Below are positions 21,851 through 33,239 of a stretch of 64,000 nt of DNA, one piece after another. The notes beneath the pieces were generated by a model that saw only the letters and a program-made list of their open reading frames with translations, was not told the DNA's origin and searched no databases. The translations under genes were made by a program, and so were the position numbers. The stretch is from Girardinichthys multiradiatus. Its lineage: Eukaryota > Chordata > Actinopteri > Cyprinodontiformes > Goodeidae. The DNA is taken from positions 49,663,873 through 49,727,872 of the forward strand of contig NC_061815.1 in the NCBI RefSeq assembly GCF_021462225.1. The letters are read 5' to 3'. How positions within the stretch are numbered: position 1 is the first letter of the stretch; each line of letters starts with the position of its first letter.

Positions 21851-21885
21851 TCAAACCACCTCAAGTGTCACTTGAGGTGGTTTGA
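21851..21885. repeat. Perfect 17-bp-arm palindrome
   Basis: Arms TCAAACCACCTCAAGTG and CACTTGAGGTGGTTTGA are exact reverse complements around a single T. It sits at the junction between Gypsy remnant and the next retroposon tail. Confidence 0.9.
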
Positions 21886-22115
21886 CTTTCTGATCAGGAT
21901 GTTTTCTGGAGGCATTCCGCACAAGTCCCACTTGGAATAGGCCATAGGGCAGGACCTCTTGGAAAGACCTACATATCCTTTCTGGCCTGGGGACATCTTG
22001 GGATCCTCCACAATGAGCTGGAGAGAAGGATATGAGACCATTTACCCCTTGAACCCTGATCCCAGATAGGTAAAAGACAATGGATGGATGGATGGATGAA
22101 GTGGCAGTCGGTATG
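21886..22115 (+). repeat. Diverged non-LTR 3' tail with (GGAT)n
   Basis: Phrases such as 'ttctggcctggggacatctt', 'gggatcctccacaatgagct' and a terminal (ATGG)n run at about 22080-22096 resemble the 3' end of the LINE family at 4440-4565 in diverged form. Confidence 0.45.
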
Positions 22116-22555
22116 AATTCAAGGTAAATTGACCCAGCCAGAGCCGTTACATCATCCTGAAAACACACAGATTAGTGTGTTGGGAGGGGCATACTTTAGA
22201 AAAACTTTGTAAATTGTTCAGTTTTGTTGTGTAAATATATACTTAATTACTCAATTCTGGTTTTAATACCTTGAACAATACTGAAAAGAACACAACTGTG
22301 GCGGGAACCTTTGACTTGTATAAAACAGGAAGGATTCTTTTATTTTTGAAACTGTCTCTTAATGTTTAGCCTGATGTTTAGCTTTGCTCTAAAGCGTTTC
22401 AGTATAAATTCAACAACTGTGATACAGAGTTTTATGGTTATTTTCCAACCTAAACAGAGAATTCATGATCTGAGGCTGCCTTTGCCCTCCCTCCCTTCCT
22501 CCCTCCGTCCCAGCCTTAGGCAGCCTCTCCCTCACAGGCCACAAGTGTTTGATTC
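22116..22555. other. cxcl14 upstream region
   Basis: About 440 bp without a recognised repeat. It has a pyrimidine-rich tract (CCCTCCCTCCCTTCCTCCCT, about 22486-22505) next to the cxcl14 promoter. No specific transcription-factor site is called. Confidence 0.35.
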
Positions 22556-22640
22556 GCTGCTTGGCCCTGCATGTTAATGAGCAGAGGCAGCGTGGAGCTT
22601 TTTAAAGACGGGCTCAGCCCTCCAGACGGAGTGACAGGAG
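22556..22640 (+). promoter_or_regulatory. Candidate cxcl14 core promoter
   Basis: A TATA-like TTTAAA at 22601-22606 lies 260 bp upstream of the cxcl14 ATG and is followed by GC-richer sequence suited to a 5' UTR. An ATGTTAATGAG motif just upstream could bind homeodomain or octamer-type factors. The start site is inferred at about 22630; nothing in the sequence proves it. Confidence 0.4.
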
Positions 22641-22866
22641 AGTTGGAGACGCATCCAAGCTTGCAGGACACACAGACGGAGTTCAAAGCGACTCCAAACA
22701 GGCGGAAAACCTTTCCTCGGAGTCCCCGTTCAGTTGTGCGGTTCGTCAGCCACTCCAAGTGGACTTCATCAACACCCACTAATACCTTTCTCAGTGCGTG
22801 TTGTATCCTGAAGACCGATAAGAGGTCCAGTTTTTGGAACTTTTAAAAAAACATCTGTTGTAAGTC

Positions 22867-22930
22867 ATGCATCGGTGCAAAGTTGCACTACTCCTGTTAG
22901 TGGTCATCCTACACTTCCTGAGTGCGGAAG
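22867..22930 (+). other. cxcl14: cxcl14 coding exon 1
   Basis: ATG at 22867 through GCGGAAG, then donor GTAACC at 22931. Encodes the signal peptide and leaves a phase-1 junction completed by CC of exon 2 (Ala). Confidence 0.93.
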
Positions 22931-25900
22931 GTAACCTTTGTTGTTTTATTTCTGTGATGAATTTATTGAAATTGTCTGCTTGGCGCTGGAACTGTGGTGA
23001 TGTAACTGTCTTCTGCTGTTTAGTTTTTCTTCCTGATAGGAAATCTAGAGGAACGAAATGCAAAACCCAAGTCTGATTAAATCGTTGAAGTTGACCTCAG
23101 AATTCATTACATCGGAGGCAGAGCAGGAAACAAATGCATCAAAAGTATCTAAATGTTTTTATGAAACACATTTTTGCTCAACAGAGTTTTTAAAATTTAT
23201 TTATTTGCCTTTGATTGGTTTCATGGGCTCTAACTGGCATCTTTCAGTGGCTTGAAAAGTAAAGCAAACAAGGCTTTTTTTCAGAGCGATGTAAACATCC
23301 ATTTGTGCCTGTTTGTCTGTGGGAGCTGCTTCTCTCCAGTCAATATTAACTTTTGTGTGTTTGCTGGCATTTATTGTCCTGTGTGAGTGTGCTCAGCGCT
23401 GGCTGCAGTGAGAGCTTTCTGACAGATTTAGTGGCCCAGAGGTCAGCGCTGATAGCAGCTGATGGATGAAGGGAAACCTTGGACTATCTGGGTCATCCCA
23501 GATATACAGCAAAACCAATTTTCTCTGCTTCTTTATTCGCCAGCACCAGAGTGGTGACCGGACAGCTGGAGCTGGGTGTAAAGTTGAATGTGTAGTTACT
23601 CAAGAAATGTGTCAATAAGTAGCAGTGGGTTATCTGTGCATGCAGCGCGTCTTTGAAACAAAATGTTTTATAGAAAAAGATGCTACATGTTTAGGAGATA
23701 GGAAGTTATATGAATGCAACAAAGTCTGCTTAGCTTTCCAGAGTTGAAATCAACCCTCACAGACGATATTTATTCAAACTAAAGGAACATTTCAATGCGT
23801 TGCCAGATGTAACAATAAGAACTGAAGCCATAAGAGTGTAACACAAAGATTAACGTGGAACTGGCTGATCTCAGATCTCCAAGCATTAACTTTACAGTCA
23901 GTTCAACATCTCTCTGTGTTACAAGGTTATTACAGCGCTACTTTCAAAGAGGTGAACAGAACTCCTGCTAACATGTGTTGTACATTTCTCAACAGCCTAT
24001 AAGTGCAGGTGCACCAGAAAAGGACCAAAGATCAGATATAAGGATGTGCAGAAGCTGGAGATCAAACCCAAACATCCCTTCTGCCAAGAGAAGATGATAT
24101 TGTGAGTTATTCACACAACTATTGTCACTCTGAGGGAGTTTTTGCTTTTTCTCTTTTTGTTTTCCAGGTTTCTTACAGTGATTCCCCTCCCTATCTTCTT
24201 ATCATCTACGACTTTTGTCTATAACTTCTCATTTCTGCTTGTTTTGTGTAAGAGTAAATATAAGTTACACCTTCAGCAGCTGATCAACAAATGTATGCTT
24301 CAGGCAACTACAATTTAGATTACAGAAAATAAATCTGTTGGTTTCATAGGAATTATTAAAGTATTGTTTATTGATATGTCATTATCATCTTTATTAATCA
24401 TGAAGATGACATTAAAAGCAAGAAATATGTTTAAAATAACAATAAAAATAAAAAAAGACATGTTAAAGTTTGAATACAATAAATAAGAAAGATATTATGA
24501 AATGAGCCGATAAAGTTAAGCTGCCGTTTGTTTTAACTCCTGATTTAAAGGAGCCAACAGTTTCTGCATACCTCAGGCACCATACCTGGTGAAAATGAAT
24601 GAACCACGCCCACTTCCAGTGGGTGGGGCTTTATCAGACACAAATGTCACCAGGAGGATGAAGGCACAGATCTCCAGATCTTTCCAGAATAGTAATTCAA
24701 CATAACTTAACTAATTGATCTAATTCAGCTACTAAAATGAGGGATTACAAAACCAACTAAACAGTGTTTGGACACTTGACATAAAAAAGCAGATTGCTGC
24801 TCTGTTTGCCAGATCGTGGAGTCCCCCTCTCTCTGAGGTCTTATCTTGAATTCCTGACTGTGTATTTGATCTGTCCACCCACTGCCTCCCTGCTATCTGA
24901 CCCTCCACCCATGAAATCACAGCTGAAGCAAACAGGCAGTTATTATATTCAACTTGAGCCAAGGTGGAATGCAGCCTGAACCTTCCTGATGATGACAGTC
25001 TCCCATTCTGCACATTACACAGAAACCAGCAGCACAAATACACACAAACTTACATACATTCACTGGTTTGCTATAGCGGGCTGTCTATTTCTGTAAGTTG
25101 AAATGATGGAAAAGTATCACAAGTTGAAAATGTGACATTGGATCCGTGTGTGAAGGCACAGCACATGGGATTGTTATGTCAGCCTCCAGGGAGTCAGTGG
25201 TTCCTGTTTAAGTCATAAACTCTGCTGCCACCTGCTGCCAAATTACAGTCACATCTAAACAAACGCTCGGTAACAGCAGGGAGCAGCTTGTCTGGGTTCA
25301 ACATGCGTGAAACATCTACCCAGCAGGAGCTCCTGCAGAAAGCTTTGTAAGAAACTGCCATATTGTGGCCACTGCAAATCTTGGTGTAGCATAAAAAACC
25401 AAAAAGCTTGAGAAGACTTTGGGGCTTTTATTAAAAATGTTACTGCAGCAGAGGCTTGGAACTGAGTTCTGATTTAGGAAAGATTCGATCCTCTTCAGAG
25501 TTATTAAGATTCTGCAAGTCCATGTTTCAAGTCGCAACAGTTGGAGGGAAAATTATTGGCAGCACCGGTGAAGACGTGCACAAAACCTGAAAATTAAACT
25601 TAGTCAGTTGGGAAAATTCCTTATTAGGAAATAATTATTTTAAAATAAAGTCATATTGGCATGGTTATTAACACCCCAGCTGTCAAGACTTTGAGCCGCT
25701 GCCTTCTGGACAACAGGACAGCACTTAGTGTCCTATGACTTTTACCAAGTTTGGAGTAAACAGAGAAAGAGGGATCTTAGCTCAATCTCTCCTGATGGTC
25801 CAGATTGCCGGTACCTCTCTGATCTCCTCTTCAGCTGAGCTCACAAGTTTTATCTACAGGCTTTAAGTCTGAAGACTGAGTTGATTATAGAAGAAAGTTA

Positions 25901-28900
25901 ATTTTGTGTCTGCTGAACCAGTTCTGTACTGATGTTGGCCGTATGTATCCTACAGAAGAGACCTAAAGACAACTCATTTTCCATTTTCAAATGTTCAAAC
26001 CTCCCTGTGTTTCAAATAGTTTATGATGCTGTTCACTGTGTCAAGGTGCCCAGGGACATTGGGTGAGAAATAGGCCCACAGCATTATAGATCCTCTACTG
26101 TACTTCACAGTGGGCATGAGGTGCTTTTCCATAACTTCATCATTAGTTTCACTGCAGGCCCACCTGGAGAGTTTGTTGCTGAAAATCTCAACCTGAGTCT
26201 GATCTGAACAAAGTTCACCGGTCCAGTTAAGGTCCCAGTATAGTTTATATTTGTGATGGTAGGACAAGAAAGGCTTTTCCTGACATGACGACAGCAGTTA
26301 CTATAGAGAGTATGTAAGATACTACTCTTTGCTGCAGGTTTCTAACAGCGAGCTTCGGAGATGTCCATAACTATCTCCCTCACTGTGTGCAGTGGAAACA
26401 TAAAGAAATGGTGAATGGACTGAACTTATATAGCGCTTTTCCAGTCCTACAGACCGCTCAAAGCGCTTTACACTAGAGCCACATTCACCCAATCGCACTC
26501 TCACACATTCATACACCAATACACAGATCGGTAGGCAACTTGAGGTTAAGTGCCTTGCCTAGGGGCACATCGACATATGGCAGGAGGAAACTGGAATCAA
26601 ACCCACAACCTTCTGATTGCAAGACGACTACTGTTCCTACTGAGCCACAGTCGCCTCTATGGCCCTCGGTGTCACGTCATATGAATACCCATAGTAACAG
26701 GATTTGGCAGATTACTAATTAAAGGTTCCCAGAAACTGGTCAATTTAAAAAGGTAAAGAATAAAATAAAATATGCTTCAGTTATGTTTGTTTTAAATGGA
26801 TTGTTTAGGGTACAAACAACTTTCCCTCAGCGGACTATTTTTACCCATGGAATAAATAGAATCCAATTCTATTCTAGCGTTTACTCAATCGCTCTCACAC
26901 AATCATACACTGATGCTCAGATTGGCAACTTGGGGTCAAGTGCCATGCCCAGGGGAGGAAGCTGAAATCAAACCCACAACTTTGGAAATGAAAAAAGGCC
27001 AATCTTGACCCAGGCTTTTTACATATTTTTACCAGTTATTTTGTATCTGTAAACAGAACACTAAAACTCAACTGATTCCACGTGTTAAAACAGGCTTTTC
27101 TGGCCTCTGCAAAATTTAGTGTCCATGATTTTAAAATACTTTAACTAAAGTTTTAACCTCAGAATGTGATTCTGGTATCAGTTGAGAGTAGGGTCGGAAA
27201 CACAAAGAAACAAAGAACTGAAAAGAAAGCATAATAATATAAATGAACATCCACCAACCCATCTATTGCTATGTCACCATGCAGTGTTGGTGGGGGGCTG
27301 TGCTAATCTCCAGCGGTCTTTAGGTGGGAGGCGGGTTAAACCCTGGACAGATCGCCAGTCCATCAGAGGACAACACAGAGACACACAGGAAAAAACAACC
27401 CTGCACACCTACTCATAGCTAAGGGCAATTTAGAGAGACCAATTAACATAAAAGTCATGTTTTCAGAGTCTGGGAGAAAGCAGGAGTACCTGGAGAGACA
27501 ACCCATGCATATAAATAAACAAATGAATGAATGATAAATCTAAAATTAACTAATAATAATGCTAAAGTATTTTGGTGAGAAATTATTACCTAATAATGGC
27601 AAAAAGCAAAAAAAAAAAGGGTTTCTCAACAATGTCACAGGAGGATAAAACTCCTAAAAACTAAAAGCTACATGACTTCTCTAGAAAGTGGTAATCAGTG
27701 TGGAGCTGAAGTGATCTTTCTAAATATATAGTCACACATAAAGTAAAAAATCAAGTGTGATTACATTGAAAGTACCACACAGCTCCAAGGATTATTAGTG
27801 TGTGTGTGTGTGTGTGTGTTCTTGTACTTGTTGCTGAGTGAGAACCATTTTTTGTATTTTTATCGCAAAGTGAGGACATTTTGACAAAGTGAGGACATTT
27901 TTCTGGTCCTCACTTTTTCAAATTCCGTTCTTGGGACAGAGGTTAGGTTTAGGACTAGGGTATAAATTGAGTTATTGTTAGGGTTAGGGTTAGGTATTAA
28001 CTGGTTAGGATTAGGCACTAAAAATCAAGGAAAATGAATGGAAGTAACCGAAAAGTCCTCATAAAGATAGTAAAACACGGATGTGTATGTGTGTGTGTGT
28101 GTGTGTGTGTGTTACCTGCCAGGCAGTCATCATTCAGGGCTCCTCTATTAGCATGAGATGGGGCCACCAGCCGTGAGAGCCCAGTGAGAAATGAGCCTCA
28201 GCAGGCTCCGGAAAGCCATGGAAAGAATGAAAGCGGGGGAGAAATGAGTATGAGAGTCCCCTCTCTGGATGCTTGGCTCACGGCTCTCAGTTTGGCATGC
28301 TGAGCGGCAACTCCAAAGCACAAACAAACACAGCTCCAAATGTCCCTGTTCCTCCTTAATTCCTCTTGTTTTCTCCATTTACTCATTTTCTATACATCTC
28401 CTCCCTATAAATCTTTTACATTTTATCTTCTTTCTCCAGTTTTATTTCAATCCTCCCTCCTTTTCTTATCACTCGGGGTTTCTGTGGCCAGTGTGCTCAG
28501 CCTCCCAGGTGAATGATAATGAGCAGGAACCAAAGCTCAAATTAACGCAGTAATGAGGTTAAATGTTTCCCCTGTCGAGCAGCTTCGCAGATTTGGGTGT
28601 GCTGGCATGTATGCATACACAAGCTGGCATGTGTATGAATGTTCATCCCCACATATTTAAAGAGGCAACGACAAAGCACTCACAGCTATGCTGCTGAAGC
28701 CTTAATAGCCAAACAAAGTGACAACTGAATGAGCAGGAAAATAGATGCAGCCCTCCTTAATCGGATTCTTATGGCGACTGACTTTAAGAGTCAGGTCCTT
28801 TATCCTGCAGTCATTTAGCATTCATGGTCTGCTGAGGCTCACCGTCAGTAGATGGAGAGGCCCTGCATTCTGTTTTCACCACATTCAGTTGGACTCAATA

Positions 28901-31857
28901 TGCCACATGCAGGCAGACTGTCTCTGTCATTACCTCGAGTAGAAGCTTACAGACACAACATTTCATTCACTGGGCTTAGATGTCACATTTTTAAGTGGCA
29001 GCTCTATAATATTGCCTTCTTGCAAAGAAAACGACCAAGTTGTACAGGCAGATCTTTTGAAACCGAGAAGGCATTTAACTGTGGGAATGTTATCTGTGGC
29101 ACCAAAGAATGGTGTCTAAAATCTGGGGCCATAACATGTCAAGTGTGCTACAGCAGGACCAGTCTCCATTCACAGGGCTTCAATGGCTTTCATGTGGTTT
29201 CAAATAGTTTTTTCCACTCCACAGAACTATCTGCTCTTGCGTGTGATCTCGGTCTTCTCTTGGTCAAACCAATACAACTGTTCCATTGCTGCATGACTCC
29301 CACAGTGCTGCCTCCATAGTTTTCTCACTGGCTGCTTTGTGATCTAGCAGCTTTCAGGGACTTTAGCTCATTTTCATTAAACATTTGGGAAATTTGGGAG
29401 CATGCACACACAGATCTTCAACTTTCATTAAAAAAACACAGAGATACATGCTTACTCTGGCTTTGCATTTTGATTAATGAAAAACCAGAGCAAAGAAACA
29501 ACCCCCATTCTGAGTACCATGTTTTTCCTCGTTAACATGCAGATTTATTCTTTCTGTATCTCCCTCTAGTGTAACGATGGAGAACGTGTCTCGGTTCAAG
29601 GGCCAGGAATACTGTCTTCATCCCAAACTTCAGAGCACCAAAAATCTGGTTAAATGGTTCCGCATCTGGAAGGACAAGCACAGGTAGAAACCCAGTAGCT
29701 TACAGCAGGAGGGAATGTAGTACCTTTGCAGTAAAATTGCATTTAAAGTATTCATTTGTAATTTTGCAAACATCCAAGCAATGGTTGCTTTTCATTGGAC
29801 ATAATTGTTTCAGAGATATACAAATAAAATCAATATTTATTATTAAAGTTAATAGAAAAACAATTCATATTTTTCAAACATGTATTTGTATTCAGCCTCC
29901 TTAATTATGATACCCCTAAATAAAATCTAGTTCAACAACTTGCCTTCAGAAGTCACCTCCCTTATAATCAGAGTGCAGCTGTGTGTGATTTAATCTGACT
30001 AACTTCAGCTGTTCTGGTTCTGGCCTCAGAGGTTTTTTTTTAGAGAACATCAGAGAGCAACAAACATCATGGAGACCAAGGAACACAATCAGGGAGGACA
30101 TTGTGGAGACGTTTATAGCAGGTTAGGTTCTACAACAATACCCTGAGCTTTGAACATCTCACTGAGCTCTGTTCAATCCATCATCTGAACCTGGAGAGAG
30201 GATGGACCACCTGCAGACCTACCAAGACATGGACGTCCACCTAAACTGACAGGCTGGCAAGGAGAGCCCCTTGTAACTCTAGAACAGCTGCGGAGATCCA
30301 CAGTGTAGGTGAAGAATCTCCACAAATCACACTTTTATAGAAAGCTGCAAGAAGAAAGCCATAAGAAGTCCTGAAACTGATCAGAGTGGATGGGGAGATG
30401 AAAGGAGGTAAATCCAGGACAATCCTGGAAGAAAACCTGTTTAAGGCTACAGAATACAGGAGACTGGGGTGGAGGTTACCTTCCAGCAGGACAACCACCC
30501 TGAAAAACATCTAGAAGGCCTAATCAAAGTAAATCCAACTGAGAATCTGAGGAAAGACTTTAAAACTGATCTTTACAGATGCTGTCCATCTCTTCTAGAG
30601 CCACTTTATAAAAAAAATATTTTGTAAATCTTCAAAGCTGAGACAAACCCCAGAAGACCTCCAGCTGGAACTGCAGCACTTGGTCCTACAAAGTACTGAC
30701 TCGGGGGGCTGAATACAAATCCATTTTCAGAATCAGCTTTATTTGCCAAGTTTGTGTTCACAAACAAGAAATTTGACTTTGTTTTCATGCGCCCCCATAG
30801 CATTCAGACATAAAGTATAAATATATAATCTCTGGAGGAAATGTAATAAAAGATAAAACAGCAGCAAACTACAGTACAGACAGAAAAACACACAAAGTCA
30901 CAGCAAGCACAATACCGAGGCGGCCATCTGCCGTGCCATCTTGAAACAACCATTTAGTTTTTCAACTTGATATTATGCTAATGCATCAAAGATGGATTTA
31001 TTTGAATGTTTTTTCAACATCATATTAAGGCGTGTAAATAACTGTAGAAGGTGCTGAATGAGAAGCAAGATAGAACGTTTAACCTAAACTGCTATTTTAG
31101 CTGAACCTTGAAATTATTATTATTAAAGGTTGGGATTTTCTCATTGGTTTCTGTTTGAGATTATGCTCATGCAATCAAGGATAGGTTTATTTTACACATC
31201 TTTAACAAAGGTGTCAATAATTGTACAGGTTGTTATATATGATATCATAAAAATGAGGGGAAAGATAGAATATGTGAATGTTTAACCCCCCAAAATGCAG
31301 TTTTTATATGTTTAGGTGAATTTGAATCTTATTTTGAACCAAACCTTTTCTTTTCCCCTGGTCTTGTTAATCTTTTTGTGCCAAATATATATTCTTTCTC
31401 CCTCTCTTCCTATGTGTAGAAGCACTCTTCTAGGATGTTATCTTGTATTCTCTCTATCCTTCCTTCTCTCCTTTATTCTTACCTCCTTCTCTCCCTTTTT
31501 CCTCTTTGCCCAACCTCTGTCTTCTTTCTTTCCCTTTCGTTTCTGTCTCTGTGTGTGCATTACATTTGAAATAATCCCAAAGCAGTTTCCAATAAAGTTT
31601 TTTATATACCAAGCAGAGTATTATAGAGAAAGCTGTAATGCTCTGCTTGTAAAAGTAAATCTATTGGGCTTCTTCTTGGCACTCATACAACAATCCTGAA
31701 TGCTGCTCTGCCAGACAGGACATGTTCAAAACAAAATCTCTTCAAAACGAGACTGAAAGGAAGCCCCAAGCAGAACAAACAGAAGTCAAAGTTAAACTGT
31801 TTGGAGTCAGAGGGATTAACTGTCTTTGCTTTTCTGTGCAGGGTTTATGAAGCCTAA
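22867..31857 (+). CDS. cxcl14: C-X-C motif chemokine 14, four coding exons
   Basis: Spliced CDS joins 22867-22930, 23996-24101, 29570-29683 and 31842-31857 (64+106+114+16 = 300 nt, 99 residues plus stop), the same precursor length as the 99-residue mammalian form. Every intron has GT/AG ends. Residues 1-22 form a signal peptide with hydrophobic core [13 protein letters not shown]. The mature chain opens [17 protein letters not shown]: a CXC motif without ELR and the short N-terminus typical of CXCL14. Four Cys (25, 27, 51, 72) can form the two chemokine disulfides. Exon 3 gives [19 protein letters not shown], and the protein ends WKDKHRVYEA. In vertebrates it is a secreted, highly conserved homeostatic chemokine. 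All reading frames are intact, and this is the only complete host gene in the window. Confidence 0.96.
22931..23995 (+). other. cxcl14: cxcl14 intron 1
   Basis: A 1.07-kb intron from GTAACC to CTCAACAG with no recognised repeat or embedded gene. Short frames here are not conserved-looking. Confidence 0.8.
23996..24101 (+). other. cxcl14: cxcl14 coding exon 2
   Basis: Acceptor CTCAACAG ends at 23995 and donor GTGAGT starts at 24102. Encodes the CXC motif and beta-1 region through CQEKMI. Confidence 0.95.
25540..26290 (-). mobile_element. Degenerate Tc1/mariner remnant
   Basis: The minus-strand frame at 25995-26267 includes [33 protein letters not shown] and similar, the Tc1 transposase region between the first and second catalytic Asp. 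'ggagggaaaattattggca' near 25545 is consistent with a decayed terminal region. The full transposase is missing; the boundaries are approximate. Confidence 0.6.
26405..26660 (+). repeat. Dispersed repeat, unassigned family
   Basis: Starts 'aatggactgaacttatatag' and 'cgcttttccagtcctacaga', continues 'ctcaaagcgctttacactag' and 'gtgccttgcctaggggcaca', and ends near 'actgagccacagtcgcc'. I recognise it as a common fish interspersed sequence but cannot place it in a superfamily. Confidence 0.5.
26870..26990 (+). repeat. Partial second copy of the 26405 repeat
   Basis: 'actcaatcgctctcacacaa', 'tcaagtgccatgcccagggg' and 'gaaatcaaacccacaacttt' repeat, in diverged form, the middle of the element at 26405-26660. 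Confidence 0.45.
27265..27490 (-). repeat. SINE fragment, reverse orientation
   Basis: 'aagggcaatttagagagacc' and 'cataaaagtcatgttttcag' are the reverse complement of the 3' half of the SINE at 5424-5640. The segment continues leftwards as related sequence with 'ggacagatcgccagtccatc'. Confidence 0.5.
27798..27819. repeat. (GT)11 microsatellite
   Basis: An uninterrupted 22-nt GT dinucleotide tract in cxcl14 intron 2. Confidence 0.9.
27850..28112 (+). repeat. Dispersed repeat with TTAGGG-like stretch and (GT)n end
   Basis: Contains tandem AAGTGAGGACATTTT (near 27868 and 27886), its inverted partner GGTCCTCACTTTTTC, then 'gttagggttagggttaggt' at about 27978-27998, and ends in (GT)n at 28088-28112. 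The TTAGGG-like run is too short and degenerate to be an interstitial telomere block and belongs to the repeat. Confidence 0.55.
29570..29683 (+). other. cxcl14: cxcl14 coding exon 3
   Basis: Acceptor CCCTCTAG ends at 29569 and donor GTAGAA begins at 29684. Encodes [19 protein letters not shown] to KDKHR, including the fourth Cys and the C-terminal helix. Confidence 0.95.
29930..30720 (+). mobile_element. Degenerate Tc1/mariner remnant
   Basis: 'gagaccaaggaacacaatca', 'acattgtggagacgtttata', 'ccatcatctgaacctggaga', 'tggacgtccacctaaactga' and 'gaagaaagccataagaagtc' follow, in order, the coding strand of a common fish Tc1 transposase. Internal deletions and stops leave no long frame. The family matches the MITE-like remnant at 1180-1740. 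Confidence 0.65.
30722..30960 (-). repeat. Antisense retroposon 3' tail
   Basis: 'tcagaatcagctttatttgc' then 'caagtttgtgttcacaaaca' is the reverse complement of the tail type seen at 14400-14513 (AATAAAGCT followed by a TGATTC terminus). It continues into 'aggcggccatctgccgtgcc'. Confidence 0.5.
31842..31857 (+). other. cxcl14: cxcl14 coding exon 4
   Basis: A 16-nt coding part giving the final VYEA and TAA. The 3' UTR follows in the same exon. Confidence 0.9.
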
Positions 31858-32345
31858 CCTTGGTTTCCAGAACACACGGACCAAGTGAGACAAAACCAGA
31901 CGAGGACATCACCAGAACTGTCCCATTAAGAAATGACCTGCAGTGAAGCTATTCTTCTTCTTCCTCAGACTTGTTGAGAACATTAAAATGTATCTGTAGT
32001 CTGTATTTATCCTGATGGGTTTGTTTTAGTCTCCCATCGATCTAGTTACATTACTCACGTTTCCAGCCTCCTCAGCAGCATGAATCAGGTGTTATTTAAG
32101 GGAACGTCTCAGATACTTTACCTCTTAGGATTCTACCAACGTAAGACTGTCGGAGATTCTGATGAAACATGCACACCTTCATGTGGAAACACAGAACTGT
32201 ACATGTAGAGGGATGAGGTATATGTCCAGACTCTCAACATGTAGGATCTCTGTGAAATGTTGGAGTTGAAACATAGTAATAGAACAAATTCAATAATACT
32301 GTTTTTGTAGAAGGGAGTACTGACATTTGATACTGACATTGTGGC

Positions 32346-32346
32346 G

Positions 32347-32378
<32 letters not shown>

Positions 32379-32383
32379 GTGTT
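32346..32383. repeat. (GT)n microsatellite
   Basis: A GT tract with one GC interruption inside the presumed cxcl14 3' UTR. Confidence 0.85.
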
Positions 32384-32790
32384 TGTGTTCATGTTAGATC
32401 TGTGTGCAACAAGCATGAGGGTCCAGCAACTTGTTTGTATAATATTCTCTGATTTAATCTGCAGGTCATAAATAGATTCAGCTCAAGATAAATAATATTA
32501 GTGCCATGCTACATACACAGGTGTGTGTGTGAGTTAATGCAAAATATTGATTCTAAAGTGTATAAAGAAAGTGACCACATTTGCTAAATACTTCTGTTTG
32601 GTCAAGAGCTGTAATGATGTGTTATTTCATACAAAACTGTTTTTATAACTATTAGGTAAGAGCATCCATAGGTCCTTCAGTTATGTTGGTTTTGTTATTT
32701 TAACAACAGATAGAACTTCAGGTTCAGTCTTCACCCTGGTAACAAGGTGATGACCCTGTTATTAGTCTGTTATATCATTTGAGGAGGTAA

Positions 32791-32796
32791 AATAAA
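32791..32796 (+). terminator. cxcl14: Candidate cxcl14 polyadenylation signal
   Basis: AATAAA about 0.93 kb after the stop codon, a plausible 3' UTR length. Other AATAAA-like sites exist further on, so this choice is an inference. Confidence 0.35.
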
Positions 32797-32819
32797 TATG
32801 TAAATGTTTAAAGTGTCTA

Positions 32820-33207
32820 AGATCTAAAATGAAATGTAAACCTGAGTTTGGGATCATTTTATGGGTTCATAGATGCTGTATGAAGGGCAACATGTCAACA
32901 TTTTACAGTGACTGTGATAATGGGGCAACAGTGTGGTTCTTTAAAAGTGAAGCTCAGCAGCACAAATCAGGTTTCACCAACAAACACGATACCTGTTTTA
33001 TGCTTTGTTTAGTTTTTTATTAAATCTTAGCTGTTGGTTAACAAGACAGAGTACAGGTTTTGCTTTTTTGATTCATAGCCACTGCCCTTATGCAAAACAA
33101 CATAAACAAGACACATATTTGTGTAATTAGTCTGGTTCAGTATGGTTTCATATATATAACCCCAAGATGTTTTCTTGCCATTAAAGAGATTTCACATACA
33201 AACACAC

Positions 33208-33239
<32 letters not shown>

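Larger units (their letters stand above)
19826..21885 (+). mobile_element. Ty3/Gypsy retrotransposon, 3' part (pol)
   Basis: Continuation of the element whose gag-protease lies at 6665-7915. It carries the RT start, a collapsed RNase H region and the integrase. It ends around the palindrome at 21851-21885 without a recognisable 3' LTR or chromodomain. Confidence 0.75.
24102..29569 (+). other. cxcl14: cxcl14 intron 2
   Basis: A 5.5-kb intron holding a Tc1 remnant (25540-26290), a dispersed repeat in two partial copies (26405-26660 and 26870-26990), a reverse SINE piece (27265-27490) and (GT)n-associated repeats (27798-28112). A 155-codon frame at 28852-29319 has no recognisable domain. Confidence 0.8.
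29684..31841 (+). other. cxcl14: cxcl14 intron 3
   Basis: A 2.16-kb intron ending TTCTGTGCAG. It contains a Tc1 remnant (29930-30720) and an antisense retroposon tail (30722-30960). Confidence 0.85.

Noticed and set aside
27978..27998. TTAGGG-like run suggesting an interstitial telomere
   Set aside because: Only a few degenerate units, embedded in a dispersed repeat that contains such words as part of its own sequence.
28852..29319. 155-codon frame in cxcl14 intron 2
   Set aside because: No recognisable domain, no promoter or splice evidence and unremarkable composition; likely chance.
31316..31699. 127-codon hydrophobic frame in cxcl14 intron 3
   Set aside because: Its hydrophobicity comes from a T/C-rich tract; no domain or conserved motif.
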